A stretch of 64,000 nucleotides of DNA from Zunongwangia atlantica 22II14-10F7 (GCF_002094855.1 NZ_ARYN01000007.1:183344-247343), one strand, 5' to 3'; numbered from the stretch's first letter, positions 1 to 9,170 are shown. Translations and numbers: made by a program. The notes: a model not told the origin generated them from the letters alone.

Positions 1-664
1 TTCCATCTTCAGATTTGTGCATTTTCGCAATAGGGATTCCCATAAACTCTTCATAATCTTCCCAAGTTGTTGCCATTTGGCGATCGCCGCCTGCAGCTTT
101 ATAAACCCATTCTTCGATCATGTGATCTTCTCCGTAGTAAATATCATAAGTGTCGCCTGGGGTATAACCACCATCAGCGCTATAAGCAACTTCTAATTTT
201 GTAAGTGTATCGCCACTAATCGGTGCAGCGACTTCTTTTTCTTCTGTAAGTTTGGCGTCGCTCCATACTAATTGATACGGGAAAAGTAGCCAGTAAGAAT
301 CATTAATAAATTTTTGGTCGATACTCACTTTATCTTCAGGAATCGAATCATTTTTGGTGTACGATTGTGTAATATCTCCTTCCGTTAAACTAATTTCATT
401 GGTTTTGGTGTTCCATTTCCAGTGGCGTGAAGAACGAACAGTATCGTTTACTTTTACGTTAAAAGTAAATTCAACTTCCGTAGCATCTTTAAACTTATCA
501 AGTCCGTTTGCCATTGCGATAGTATTACCAATGCCATCTTTTGCTTCAGAAGAAGCAACTTCAGTAGTTTCAGAAGTCATTTCAGCATCGCTATTACCGC
601 CTTCAGAATTTTTACAGGAAATAATGCTGAGTGCAAGTAAGAGTGGTAAAAATGTTTTTTTCAT
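1..664 (-). CDS. Lipoprotein of unknown function, 3' end cut off by window edge
   Basis: Reading leftward from an ATG at 664, the protein opens with a short hydrophobic signal and a lipobox ending ALSIISC (Cys about residue 17), followed by a Ser/Glu/Thr-rich linker, so it should be exported and lipidated. The visible part (about 220 residues) continues with a mixed alpha/beta sequence rich in Trp, Tyr and acidic residues and has no stop before the window edge. I recognise no catalytic motif. The gene stands alone, with the SDR gene upstream on the same strand. Function unknown; the lipoprotein call is firm, anything more would be a guess. Confidence 0.8.
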   Translation of the reverse strand, partial: MKKTFLPLLLALSIISCKNSEGGNSDAEMTSETTEVASSEAKDGIGNTIAMANGLDKFKDATEVEFTFNVKVNDTVRSSRHWKWNTKTNEISLTEGDITQSYTKNDSIPEDKVSIDQKFINDSYWLLFPYQLVWSDAKLTEEKEVAAPISGDTLTKLEVAYSADGGYTPGDTYDIYYGEDHMIEEWVYKAAGGDRQMATTWEDYEEFMGIPIAKMHKSEDG

Positions 665-704
665 AATAAAGTGTTTAGCCGTAAGTTCTAAAGGTACAAA
701 ACAA

Positions 705-1463
705 TTAAATAGCATTAATACTCATGCCACCATCGGCAACAATATTTTGACCTGTGATATAACTAGACTGATCCATCGCAAGAAATGCCGCGATATTTGC
801 CATTTCTGAAGCTTCTGCAACTCGTTTAAGCGGAGTCCTTCTTAGGATTGGGTTCATTCGATCTTCTTCAGCTAGTAATCCTCTGGTAAGCGGTGTTACT
901 GTAAACCAGGGAGAAACTGCATTAACTCGAATTCCGTCTGCTGCCCATTCTACCGCTAAACTTCTTGTTTGCTGAAGCATTGCCGCTTTAGACATTGCAT
1001 AAGGCACACCGGTACCTACATCTTGCATTGCTGCGGAAGAGGCAATATTTACGATTTTTGAATTTCCTGAAATTTTTAAATACGGATGCAATTTTAAACT
1101 GAGTTCAAAAACCGAAAATTGGTTGATCTCGATCACTTTTCTATATTCATCTTCAGTGTATTGCAGCGCCTTCTTTCTAATATTGATACCGGCATTATTT
1201 ACGAGAATATCAAGTTTTCCCCATTTTTCTTTTATAGCTGCCACGATCTTATCCTGATCTTCCTTGATAATCGCATCTGCAACTAAGCCTGTTACATCGT
1301 AATTTTTCGCCCGTAATTCTTCTTCCAGTTTCAAAATATCTTCTTTATTTCTGGCTATAAAAATGACGTTGGCGCCTAACCGCGCAAACTCTTCTACGCA
1401 AGCTCTTCCGATACCTTTAGAGCCTCCGGTAATTAAGGCGGTTTTATTATTTAGATTCCACAT
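705..1463 (-). CDS. SDR family NAD(P)-dependent oxidoreductase (tropinone-reductase-like)
   Basis: This is a classical short-chain dehydrogenase of 252 residues. It has the cofactor-binding TGGSKGIG motif at residues 12-19, NNAG near residue 90, a catalytic Ser in IASSAA near 143 and YxxxK as YAMSK near 156-160, and a C-terminal substrate-loop region ending in ADGGMSI. Such enzymes oxidise or reduce alcohol/keto groups with NAD(P)(H) in the cytoplasm; the fold resembles tropinone-reductase-like SDRs, but the substrate cannot be read from sequence. An in-frame TTG three codons upstream (1472) is possible, but the ATG followed directly by the Rossmann strand fits the family better. It is monocistronic as far as can be seen. 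Confidence 0.9.
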   Translation of the reverse strand: MWNLNNKTALITGGSKGIGRACVEEFARLGANVIFIARNKEDILKLEEELRAKNYDVTGLVADAIIKEDQDKIVAAIKEKWGKLDILVNNAGINIRKKALQYTEDEYRKVIEINQFSVFELSLKLHPYLKISGNSKIVNIASSAAMQDVGTGVPYAMSKAAMLQQTRSLAVEWAADGIRVNAVSPWFTVTPLTRGLLAEEDRMNPILRRTPLKRVAEASEMANIAAFLAMDQSSYITGQNIVADGGMSINAI

Positions 1464-1552
1464 AGCATTCAAATTTTGTAGGGTAAAGTTTATAGTAGAC
1501 TAAGTTTGTCTTAAGTAATTGATCCTGTTTTTTGAGTAAATATATAAAAAAG

Positions 1553-1577
1553 AAAACCTCCCAATTTGGGAGGTTTT
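1553..1577 (-). terminator. Intrinsic terminator after the small membrane protein gene
   Basis: Perfect hairpin with arms AAAACCTCCC and GGGAGGTTTT and a 5-nt loop, followed on the minus strand by a T-rich tract. It lies 24 nt after the stop of the 51-residue membrane protein. Confidence 0.85.
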
Positions 1578-1600
1578 CGGTAGATTCGATTCAATAAAAA

Positions 1601-1756
1601 TTATAACCTGCGTCCTGTAAGTAATCTATAAAGTAATAAGATTACTGCCAGAACTATAAGAATGTGTATAATGCTTCCTAAATCTGGAAAGGCGAAGTAA
1701 CCTACAAGCCATCCAATAATTAATAGTACAATAATTAGCCAAATTATATCTCTCAT
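1601..1756 (-). CDS. Small two-helix membrane protein, lmo0937/DUF5670 type
   Basis: A 51-residue ORF from an ATG at 1756. It has two hydrophobic stretches (about residues 4-22 and 29-44) separated by a short loop, and ends LLTGRRL. The pattern of a hydrophobic pair closed by a Thr-Gly-Arg-Arg tail matches the small lmo0937-type membrane proteins found in many bacteria, whose function is unknown but which are often stress induced. A strong terminator follows directly, and about 165 bp of AT-rich sequence without another gene separates it from the photolyase cassette downstream in map position. Too short for routine ORF calling, but length, composition and terminator support it. Confidence 0.75.
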   Translation of the reverse strand: MRDIIWLIIVLLIIGWLVGYFAFPDLGSIIHILIVLAVILLLYRLLTGRRL

Positions 1757-1921
1757 TTTAGTTGGTTTTTAGTGACTTTTTGGTCACGTTAGTTAATTCC
1801 TATTTTGATTTTTTGGTTAGTTAGCAAGGCTTTAAAGGCCTTTATTAACCAGTTAGTTACATCTAATTTATAGAATAGGTGGTCTGGCTAAAAGCTATTT
1901 AACTCGTAATTAACTCGTATG

Positions 1922-3469
1922 TTAAAAATCTGATGGGTTTTTAATAATTTGGGTTGCTCGCTCTTTAATTTTGGCTATTTCTTTAGCATCTTTTTTTTCC
2001 AACAAACTCATCATCATATTCATTCGCTGGTTGTTATTGAAGAATTCTTTTTTATCATCAAGGAAATTCCAGTATAGGCTATTAAATGGGCAGGCGTCAT
2101 CCTCTGTCTTTTTACTCACTTTATAATGGCAGCTTTTACAATAGTTACTCATTTTGTTTATGTAACTACCGCTGGATACATAAGGTTTTGTAGCTACAAT
2201 GCCACCATCTGCAAACTGGCTCATTCCGCGGGTATTAGTAATTTCTACCCATTCGATCGCATCGATATAAATTCCAAGATACCAGGCATCAACTTTGTCG
2301 GGATGGCATTGGGTAAGTAGAGCATAATTCCCAGTGATCATTAAACGCTGAATATGATGTGCGTAAGCATTATCTAAACTTTGTGTGATCGAATGATGTA
2401 AACAATTCATTTTTGTTTTTCCATCCCAGTAAAATGGAGGTAATTCATTTTGATTATCCAGTTTGTTGCTTCTGCGATAACCTGGCATTTTTAACCAATA
2501 AATGCCACGCATATATTCTCTCCAGCCTAAAATTTGCCGAACAAAACCTTCAACCTGAGAAATATCGATTTCATCTTTATGCTCGTAATAATATCCAACT
2601 ACAGATTCGATCACTTCCTTTGGATTCAGCATTTTTGTATTCATGCAGAAAGATAGTCGTGAATGAAAAAGATAAGCCTGTTCGGTGTGCAAAGCATCCT
2701 GGAAATCCCCAAAATGAACCAATAAATTTTTACAGAAATAATTTAAAACCGAAAGTCCGTCTTCGCGAGAAGTCGGCCAGTTGAAACTTTTCTCATCAAT
2801 ATTACCCATGGTTTTGATGCCAGCTTCTTCGATTACTTTTAGGAAGGCTGAAACATCTTTTCTAAAACCACGCTCATGCGGAATTTCAGGTTTACCTGTC
2901 CATTTTTTACGATTCGATTTGTCGAAGTTCCATTTACCACCTTCAGGATCGTTTTTTGTAGCCATCATAATGTCATATTTCTTCCGCATATCGCGGTAAA
3001 AATATTCCATTGTCATTTGCTTTTTGCCTTTATAGAATTTTTCAAGGTCGTCTCGCTGGGTTAAAAAATGCTCCGTATCGTAAGATTCAGATTCGATTGA
3101 AAGTGAATCGCAAATTTCATTGAGTTGTTCATCCAGGCGATATTCATCGGGGAGCTGATATTCGAACTTTTCAATATCATTTTTTTTAATGAGCTGCTTT
3201 AAATTTTCAGCCAGATCCTGTTGATTTTCTTTATCGTTGATATGGTAGTAAATGACCTCGTGCTCTCTTTCTTTAAGATATTTAGCGAAATTCCGCATAG
3301 CTAAAAAGAAACCCACCACTTTTTGAATATGGTGCAAGGTATAATCTGTCTCCTGGCGCATTTCCATCAAAACATAAATGATCTCGTCCTGCTCTTCTTT
3401 AAACCAACTATGCTGATGGTTTAATTGATCGCCTAAGATTAGCCTTAATTTCTTTAGTTTTTCAGCCAT
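1922..3469 (-). CDS. FeS-type (6-4) photolyase / cryptochrome-related protein (FeS-BCP)
   Basis: A 515-residue protein that begins with the RLILGDQLN motif of the photolyase-related family. Four cysteines at residues 356, 444, 447 and 460 have the 88/3/13 spacing of the [4Fe-4S] ligands known from Agrobacterium PhrB. Family members bind FAD and an antenna chromophore and repair (6-4) pyrimidine photoproducts using blue light; repair rather than signalling is inferred here. Its ATG lies inside the 3' end of the DASH cryptochrome gene (16-nt overlap), so the two are translationally coupled in one operon with DUF2256 and a flavin reductase. The start at 3469 is supported because the conserved N-terminal strand begins at residue 9. 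Confidence 0.93.
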   Translation of the reverse strand: MAEKLKKLRLILGDQLNHQHSWFKEEQDEIIYVLMEMRQETDYTLHHIQKVVGFFLAMRNFAKYLKEREHEVIYYHINDKENQQDLAENLKQLIKKNDIEKFEYQLPDEYRLDEQLNEICDSLSIESESYDTEHFLTQRDDLEKFYKGKKQMTMEYFYRDMRKKYDIMMATKNDPEGGKWNFDKSNRKKWTGKPEIPHERGFRKDVSAFLKVIEEAGIKTMGNIDEKSFNWPTSREDGLSVLNYFCKNLLVHFGDFQDALHTEQAYLFHSRLSFCMNTKMLNPKEVIESVVGYYYEHKDEIDISQVEGFVRQILGWREYMRGIYWLKMPGYRRSNKLDNQNELPPFYWDGKTKMNCLHHSITQSLDNAYAHHIQRLMITGNYALLTQCHPDKVDAWYLGIYIDAIEWVEITNTRGMSQFADGGIVATKPYVSSGSYINKMSNYCKSCHYKVSKKTEDDACPFNSLYWNFLDDKKEFFNNNQRMNMMMSLLEKKDAKEIAKIKERATQIIKNPSDF

Positions 3470-4743
3470 GTATCTACATATTCGTTATTAGGATCGTAAC
3501 GCTCTGCCTGCTTTTTAATATTGAATTTTCTGTCGCGAGGATCGTTACCTACACCGCTATTGTACATCCAGTTTCCCCAGTTGCTGTGTACGTCGTAATC
3601 GATCAAAACACTTTCGAAATAGGCAGCGCCCGCTCGCCAGTCTTGTTTTAATTCTTTCGCCCAAAAGCTATTCACGTTTTGCCGGCCACGATTGCTCATA
3701 AAACCAGTTGCCGCAATTTCTTTCATATTGGCGTTTACAAAATATTCATTGGTTTCGCCATCGATCCAATTTTGTAGCTTTTCTTTGCTGAAGTTCCAAT
3801 CGAGTTCTTTATTTAAAATTCCGCTTAAAAAGAAGATCGAGTTTCCATGTTTTAAGGAAATATATTTGAAAAAATCTCGCCAAATAAGTTCGAATATCAA
3901 CCAATAAGTATCCTGATTTTTGGTGATTCCCTGCTCAAATTTTTTGACTTCGTGATAAATGCTTACTGCGGAAATACTTCCGTTTGCCAGCCATGCCGAA
4001 AGTTTAGAACTATAGTCTTTACCTAATAATCCGTTACGAGTTTGTTTATATTCAGCAAGATTTTTGGTTTTCCAGAAGTAGTGCTCTATTCTTTTCCAAG
4101 CCTCATCTTCACCTCCTTTAAACGGAAAAGCGGTTCTTGTATCCTGCTGAAAACTTTCTAATCCCAGATCTTTAAGATTGGGCAGTTTTGAAGTGTTTTT
4201 TAGAAGATTACTTTCTGGTTTTTGCTGCGGAATTTCAATCTCAACGCGAACATCAACGTATTTTTCGCACTTTTTTCTGAATTCAGTATAAACCTTCGGG
4301 ATCTTACTAAAGTCATCATAAGGAATATCTTCAGGATGAAATAAAAATTGAGTGTGGAAAGATCGAAAATCGATATTTTGAAGCTTGTTTTTTAGAGCAT
4401 CGATGATCAGTTTTTCTTCTGAAGTCCATTCTTCCTGAAAATAAATGGCTTCAATTTGGTGATCTTCGATAATTTCAGGAATAATTTCTTCTGGCTTTTT
4501 ATGGAAAGTAAACAAACTAATATTTAAGTCAGCTAAATTCTGCTGAAGTTGAGTAACACTTTCAATCAAAAATTGAGCTCTAAATTTCCCTGTTTTTGGA
4601 AATCCGTATGTAGTTTCTTCAAATTTCCTGGGATCAAAACAATAAATAGCGATTAGCTTTTCATGGTTTTCACAGGCTTTAAAAAGAGCTTCGTTATCCT
4701 TTACTCTTAAATTATTTTCAAACCAGATTAATCCTGTACTCAT
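3454..4743 (-). CDS. DASH-family cryptochrome / deoxyribodipyrimidine photolyase
   Basis: A 429-residue member of the cryptochrome/photolyase superfamily. The N-terminal Rossmann-like domain begins GLIWFENNLRVKDN (antenna-binding domain, residues about 1-130), and the C-terminal half carries the FAD-binding helical domain with the NRGRQNV and WGNWMYNSGVGNDPRDRKFN segments typical of DASH cryptochromes. DASH enzymes repair cyclobutane dimers mainly in single-stranded DNA and may also sense blue light. The gene sits 10 nt after the DUF2256 stop and overlaps the next photolyase by 16 nt. Lengths and motifs are complete; which lesion it repairs is inferred from the family. Confidence 0.93.
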   Translation of the reverse strand: MSTGLIWFENNLRVKDNEALFKACENHEKLIAIYCFDPRKFEETTYGFPKTGKFRAQFLIESVTQLQQNLADLNISLFTFHKKPEEIIPEIIEDHQIEAIYFQEEWTSEEKLIIDALKNKLQNIDFRSFHTQFLFHPEDIPYDDFSKIPKVYTEFRKKCEKYVDVRVEIEIPQQKPESNLLKNTSKLPNLKDLGLESFQQDTRTAFPFKGGEDEAWKRIEHYFWKTKNLAEYKQTRNGLLGKDYSSKLSAWLANGSISAVSIYHEVKKFEQGITKNQDTYWLIFELIWRDFFKYISLKHGNSIFFLSGILNKELDWNFSKEKLQNWIDGETNEYFVNANMKEIAATGFMSNRGRQNVNSFWAKELKQDWRAGAAYFESVLIDYDVHSNWGNWMYNSGVGNDPRDRKFNIKKQAERYDPNNEYVDTWLKN

Positions 4744-4753
4744 TAATTATTCT

Positions 4754-4903
4754 TCAATTATTTTTCGATTTTGTTCGGCGACATTTTTCGCTGCAATAAA
4801 TTACATTTTCCCAGTTTTTAGCCCATTTCTTTCGCCAGGTAAAAGGCCTGTTGCAAACCGGGCAAATCTTTTGTGGTAAGTTTTCCTTCTTTACGTTTTT
4901 CAA
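4754..4903 (-). CDS. DUF2256 zinc-ribbon-like protein of the cryptochrome cassette
   Basis: A 49-codon ORF hidden between the flavin reductase and the DASH cryptochrome. It reads [10 protein letters not shown] at residues 12-21, then [20 protein letters not shown] at 23-42, with CxxC (C14, C17) and CxxxC (C37, C41) that look like zinc ligands. This is the signature of DUF2256 proteins, usually found beside cryptochromes and photolyases, function unknown. An in-frame stop lies two codons before the TTG at 4903, and no ATG precedes the cysteines, so TTG is the only standard start. The TTG overlaps the TGA of the flavin reductase as TTGA, pointing to translational coupling. Confidence 0.82.
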   Translation of the reverse strand: MKNVKKENLPQKICPVCNRPFTWRKKWAKNWENVIYCSEKCRRTKSKNN

Positions 4904-5556
4904 TCTTTAGGCTCATTATTATCAAAAAAGCTTTTGATCTCCTGTCCGGGTCTCGCATAATGAAATCGGTCTAAAAGTGCTGGTAGGGCATAAGCATCTA
5001 AACCATTTATCGCCACGGTACCGGCATCTTCTAGTCGCAACCAGCCATCTGGCGTCTGGATGCTTTCATCAAAATAAACATGCTTTATTGCTCCGATCAC
5101 CAAAGCGGTCCCATTTTCTTTGATCTGATATTCGTTTACATATTCGCAACCAATCTTGATGGCGCATTGTTTTACATAAGGCGCATAGAATTCATCTAGA
5201 TATTCTTCTTCTAGTCCGGTTTTTTTGAATTCAGATACTTCCTCTTCGTATTTTGCAGCGGTTTGATGTGCTTTCGCGATCATATCCTGGTGAATATGAT
5301 TTACGGTAAAAAACTTCGTGTCTTTTATATTTTTATAGGTATTTCGTGGTACCGTTTCTGGCCGGGTAACAAAACCTAGCAATGCAGGATCGCTGCCTAA
5401 ATGGGTAACCGAACTAAAAACAGCAACATTGGCTCCTTTTTCTTCAGATTTTGTGGCAATAAGATTAGCACTTTTATAACCAGACAGGCTATTTACCAGG
5501 TTTAACCTAAAGATTTTTTCCATGCCTTCAATATCACTGGCGCTAACATGTTTCAT
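4900..5556 (-). CDS. Flavin reductase family protein (FMN-binding split barrel)
   Basis: A 218-residue protein of the flavoredoxin / flavin-reductase-like family. The segment with [13 protein letters not shown], then [24 protein letters not shown] around residues 25-65, forms the FMN-contacting part of the split barrel, followed by the [11 protein letters not shown] stretch. These proteins bind FMN and often reduce free flavin with NAD(P)H in the cytoplasm. As first gene of the cassette with DUF2256 and two FAD-dependent photolyases, it may supply reduced flavin or keep their FAD reduced; that is inference from context. Its stop overlaps the TTG start of the DUF2256 gene. Confidence 0.9.
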   Translation of the reverse strand: MKHVSASDIEGMEKIFRLNLVNSLSGYKSANLIATKSEEKGANVAVFSSVTHLGSDPALLGFVTRPETVPRNTYKNIKDTKFFTVNHIHQDMIAKAHQTAAKYEEEVSEFKKTGLEEEYLDEFYAPYVKQCAIKIGCEYVNEYQIKENGTALVIGAIKHVYFDESIQTPDGWLRLEDAGTVAINGLDAYALPALLDRFHYARPGQEIKSFFDNNEPKD

Positions 5557-5593
5557 GAGAAATTATATTTTGAAGTGAGACTTAATATTCAAT

Positions 5594-5624
5594 AAAAAAG
5601 AGGCTAGTTTTTTAAACTAACCTC
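5594..5624 (-). terminator. Intrinsic terminator after the 81-residue coiled-coil gene
   Basis: Arms GAGGCTAGTTT and AAACTAACCTC pair over 11 bp with one G-T wobble and a 3-nt loop. On the minus strand the stem is followed by six T. It lies 45 nt after the stop at 5670 and also insulates the photolyase operon. Confidence 0.85.
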
Positions 5625-5669
5625 AATTTACAACTCTGTTTTTAGACGTGCTGTTAATGGATTTTTAAA

Positions 5670-5915
5670 TTAATCCTGTAGCTCTAATTGATTGATTTTC
5701 ATTTCGAAATCTTCAATAGCTTCATTTACAGCCTCGATATTGTCTGAAGATCGCTGGTGCGCATCTTCCATAGCCTTTTCTAATTCTTTATCAGGATGCT
5801 CAAATAAATCTGTAATCACATGATTTATCTTATCGATAATACTTTCCTGACTGTTTTTAATGTCTTCTAACTTATTTAAGGTAGAACGCATATTATCAAT
5901 TTTCTCTTGATCCAT
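5670..5915 (-). CDS. Small acidic coiled-coil protein, function unknown
   Basis: An 81-residue, highly charged, Cys-free protein that starts MDQEKIDNMR and consists of heptad-like helices (residues about 5-40 and 45-80) rich in Glu, Asp and Asn, without a signal peptide or membrane segment. I recognise no family. A TTG 20 codons upstream (5975) keeps the frame open, but the ATG at 5915 is the first canonical start and the extension looks like untranslated leader. The gene has its own terminator and stands alone, divergent from kmo. Confidence 0.6.
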   Translation of the reverse strand: MDQEKIDNMRSTLNKLEDIKNSQESIIDKINHVITDLFEHPDKELEKAMEDAHQRSSDNIEAVNEAIEDFEMKINQLELQD

Positions 5916-6118
5916 AATCGTTGCATTTTGAATTGAATTTAAAAGTAGGACTTTGAATTCTTTAAAATCAATCAATTAACCAATTTTAGTAGGCTTTTAA
6001 TGAAAGATTATGAATTGTTGTGTAGAAAATGGAATTCAGAATAAATCAATTTTTTTTGATGAAGCATAGTGAAATGTTGCATAAATGCTAAAGAATAAGG
6101 TCTTTCATAAAATATCTG

Positions 6119-6126
6119 TATTTTTG
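6119..6126 (+). promoter_or_regulatory. Putative -7 element for kmo
   Basis: TATTTTTG matches the Bacteroidota -7 consensus TAnnTTTG, 57 nt before the kmo ATG. No clear TTG is seen at the expected -33 distance, so support is partial. Confidence 0.45.
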
Positions 6127-6183
6127 TATTCTAAATTGAATTTGTTTTCCTTACAAAGCAGATCGCGTACTTCAAATTAATTC

Positions 6184-7539
6184 ATGCAACAATCTAAGAA
6201 TATTGCAATCGTAGGCTCTGGCCTGGTAGGATCTTTACTAGCCGTTTATTTAAGAAAAGCTGGACATCAGGTAACTATTTTTGATCGTAGACCAGATGTT
6301 AGAAAAGTAGAGTTTTCCGGTAGGTCAATTAACTTGGCAATGTCTAATAGAGGTTGGAGTGCATTACGAAGAATAGGTTTAGAAGAAGAAATTAGAAAAT
6401 TGGCACTGCCTTTAGATAAGCGTGCTATGCACGTAAACGATAAGCCATTATATTTTCAGAAATACGGAAAAGAAGGCGAAGCGATCTATTCGATTTCACG
6501 TGGAATTCTTAACCGAAAAATGATCGATCTTGCTGAAGAAGCTGGTGCTGTTTTTAAATTCGAAGAGAAGGTTTGGGATATCGATCTAAAGCAAGCCACA
6601 ATTTATACCGGTGATTCAGAAACTACACCTTGGACCGAATATAAATTCGATCTTATTTTTGGCGCAGATGGCGCATTTTCTCGGGTAAGACATAAGATGC
6701 AACGACAAAGCAGGTTTAATTATTCGCAGCACTTTATCGATGTAGCCTATAAAGAACTTACAATCCCTGCAAATCCAGACGGCTCTCATAAACTTGATAA
6801 TGCTTCTTTTCATATTTGGCCACGTGGTAAGTTTATGCTTATCGCCATGCCTAATTTAGACGGAAGTTTTACCTGTACTTTGTTTATGCCTTTTGAAGGT
6901 GAAGTTTCTTTTGAAAGTATCGATACTGAAGTAAAAGCTGAATCTTTTTTCGAAAAGTATTTCCCAGATATTAAAGAAGATATTGCTAATTTAAAGAAAG
7001 ACTTCTTTAAAAATCCTACAAGTGCCATGGTAACGATTAAATGTTTCCCTTGGCGTTACGACGATAAAGTGGCCTTAATTGGGGATTCTGCTCATGCAAT
7101 TGTACCGTTTTATGGACAGGGAATGAATGCAGGTTTCGAAGATATTTCGGTGCTTTTTGATAAGATGGAAGCACATGGCGACGATTGGGATAAGATATTT
7201 TCTGAATATCAAATTGCCAGAAAACCTAACGGAGATGCTATTGCTGAATTAAGTTACAGGAACTTTATAGAAATGAGTAGTAAGACAGCGAATCCTATGT
7301 TTTTACTTCAGAAAAAAATAGAAAAGAAATTTGCTGAAAATCATCCTGAAGCCTGGGTGCCGTTATATTCCAGAGTAACTTTTTCAGATCATTCCTATGC
7401 TGAAGCGTTAAAAATAGGGGACAAGCAGGAGAGAATTATGGCTGAAGTTTTACAAATGCCAGATATAGAATCTAATTGGGATAGCCCTGAAGTTGAAGAG
7501 CGCATTTTAGAATTGTTAGGTGAAAAGGTAACAGTTTAA
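6184..7539 (+). CDS. kmo: Kynurenine 3-monooxygenase
   Basis: A 451-residue FAD-dependent aromatic hydroxylase. The N-terminal dinucleotide fold has GSGLVGS at residues 11-17, RSINLAMS follows at 47-54 (a hallmark of kynurenine monooxygenases), and the second FAD motif GDSAHAIVPFYGQGMNAGFED lies near residue 300. The enzyme converts L-kynurenine to 3-hydroxykynurenine with NADPH and O2, a step of tryptophan breakdown and, in many Flavobacteriia, of NAD synthesis via quinolinate. No other kynurenine-pathway gene is adjacent. Unlike some homologues it has no strong C-terminal membrane helix. It converges on the antiporter gene with only 5 nt between the stops. Confidence 0.95.
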   Translation: MQQSKNIAIVGSGLVGSLLAVYLRKAGHQVTIFDRRPDVRKVEFSGRSINLAMSNRGWSALRRIGLEEEIRKLALPLDKRAMHVNDKPLYFQKYGKEGEAIYSISRGILNRKMIDLAEEAGAVFKFEEKVWDIDLKQATIYTGDSETTPWTEYKFDLIFGADGAFSRVRHKMQRQSRFNYSQHFIDVAYKELTIPANPDGSHKLDNASFHIWPRGKFMLIAMPNLDGSFTCTLFMPFEGEVSFESIDTEVKAESFFEKYFPDIKEDIANLKKDFFKNPTSAMVTIKCFPWRYDDKVALIGDSAHAIVPFYGQGMNAGFEDISVLFDKMEAHGDDWDKIFSEYQIARKPNGDAIAELSYRNFIEMSSKTANPMFLLQKKIEKKFAENHPEAWVPLYSRVTFSDHSYAEALKIGDKQERIMAEVLQMPDIESNWDSPEVEERILELLGEKVTV

Positions 7540-7544
7540 TTTTA

Positions 7545-9029
7545 TTACTCGATTTCTTCCAGTTCTTCTTTAACTTCTAAAGCATCGTAAACCTGCGTCA
7601 TTGTTCGTTCGTCTTCACTAAGAACGATCAAAATATCATTAGCTTCGATCTCTGTAGTTCCTTTTGGAGTTATAAATTGCTCGTTTCTGGAGATCATGGC
7701 AATAATTGCTTTTTTAGGAAAGCCGAGTTCTACAATTCGTTTTCCTACTGCATTATTATTTTCAGGAATAAGAATTTCCCGAATTATAGATTTTGCTCCA
7801 TCAGATAAAAAAGTTTCTACCTGGCTTTTTGGTTTTACGCGTTCTGGTAAAGCAACATGTAACCATTTTGCTACTACAGATAAAGTTGTGCCCTGTATAA
7901 TCACAGAGCTTAATGATACAAAAAAGACAATATTAAATATAAAGTTTGCTTTATCTACACCGGCTAGCAGTGGATAAGTAGCGAAAACAATAGGAACGGC
8001 ACCACGTAATCCAACCCAACTAACATACCAGCGACGGCGCATTTTCATTTTAAAAAATGACAGACTTACTAGAACTCCAAGCGGTCTTGCGATAAAAATT
8101 AAAAAAATAGAAATTACTAGTCCTATACCTACAACAGGTACGATTTGGCTTGGATAAACCAGTAATCCCAGAGTTAGGAAGAGCACGATTTGCATTAACC
8201 AGGCAAGACCATCAAACATTTGCATGATGGTTTTCTTCCGTATAAGGTTTTGATTTCCTAAATAAACTCCGCTTAAGTACACCGCTAAAAAGCCGTTACC
8301 ACCCATAAAGTTTGTGGCTGAAAATACAATGAACATCAGAGCGATTGCAAGTACAGGATATAATCCGTCGAAATCTAATTTAATTTTATTGATAACCACC
8401 TTGCAGAGTTTTCCGAAAATGAAACCTAATAGTCCACCAATCAATATTTGCTGAATAAAAAGCGGGATAATACTCCAAATACTTTGCTCTGGGTTTAAAA
8501 CCAGTCCAAGAAAAGCAATGGTAAGAAAGTAGGCCATTGGGTCGTTACTACCACTTTCTAACTCTAAGGTTGGTCGTAAATGTGATTTAAGCGCCAGGTT
8601 TTTAGATCTTAAAATAGAAAATACCGCGGCGGCATCTGTAGAAGAAACAATAGCACCAAGTAATAAACCTTCGTAAATAGTAAAATCGGTTATTGCCCAA
8701 ACAAAAGTTCCTACACCAAGAGCTGTAAATAAAACTCCGAATGTAGAAAGTGAAATTCCCTGCCAAACAACCGGTTTTATGCTTTTCCAGTTTGTGTCTA
8801 ATCCCCCAGAAAATAAAATGAAGTTCAAAGATGCAATTCCGATAAACTGGGCGATCTCTGGATCGTTAAAATAAATACCGCCAATCCCCTCACTACCGGC
8901 CAATATCCCAACAGAAAGGAATAAAACCAGTGTTGGTACACCAAATCTATAAGAGGTTTTACCAGCAAGAATACTAATAAAGAGTAGGAGAGAACCTACT
9001 AAAAGAATGTTCTCGATAGTGATGCTCAT
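7545..9029 (-). CDS. nhaP2: Potassium/proton antiporter, CPA1 family (NhaP2/CvrA type)
   Basis: A 494-residue polytopic inner-membrane protein with about 12 hydrophobic segments from residue 7 to about 385. It includes the conserved SSTDAAAVFSILRSK and GSNDPMAYFLT ion-path segments of CPA1 antiporters. The C-terminal 90 residues form a soluble RCK_C (TrkA-C) domain containing ISRNEQFITPKGTTEIEANDILIVL, typical of regulated K+/H+ exchange. It should export K+ in exchange for H+; ion specificity is inferred from the NhaP2 domain arrangement. It is preceded by the msrA terminator and converges with kmo. Confidence 0.9.
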   Translation of the reverse strand: MSITIENILLVGSLLLFISILAGKTSYRFGVPTLVLFLSVGILAGSEGIGGIYFNDPEIAQFIGIASLNFILFSGGLDTNWKSIKPVVWQGISLSTFGVLFTALGVGTFVWAITDFTIYEGLLLGAIVSSTDAAAVFSILRSKNLALKSHLRPTLELESGSNDPMAYFLTIAFLGLVLNPEQSIWSIIPLFIQQILIGGLLGFIFGKLCKVVINKIKLDFDGLYPVLAIALMFIVFSATNFMGGNGFLAVYLSGVYLGNQNLIRKKTIMQMFDGLAWLMQIVLFLTLGLLVYPSQIVPVVGIGLVISIFLIFIARPLGVLVSLSFFKMKMRRRWYVSWVGLRGAVPIVFATYPLLAGVDKANFIFNIVFFVSLSSVIIQGTTLSVVAKWLHVALPERVKPKSQVETFLSDGAKSIIREILIPENNNAVGKRIVELGFPKKAIIAMISRNEQFITPKGTTEIEANDILIVLSEDERTMTQVYDALEVKEELEEIE

Positions 9030-9112
9030 TCGGTGTCTTCAATTTTATTGCTAAAATACACTTTTACTCGATAATCGATATTGAAATGATCTTTGGCTTA
9101 GTGCGAAAACTT

Positions 9113-9150
9113 AAAAAAAAGCAACCCGAAATTATCGAATTTCGGGTTGC
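9113..9150 (-). terminator. Intrinsic terminator after msrA
   Basis: A perfect 13-bp stem (GCAACCCGAAATT / AATTTCGGGTTGC) with an ATCG loop. It is flanked by an A-run on the left and a T-run on the right, so it can work in both directions. Its position 20 nt after the msrA stop makes it the end of the msrA operon. Confidence 0.9.
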
Positions 9151-9170
9151 TTTTTTTAATTACCTAATTT

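Noticed and set aside
354..809. Plus-strand ORF of 151 codons at the left edge
   Set aside because: It runs antisense to the lipoprotein gene and the end of the SDR gene, which both have clear protein features.
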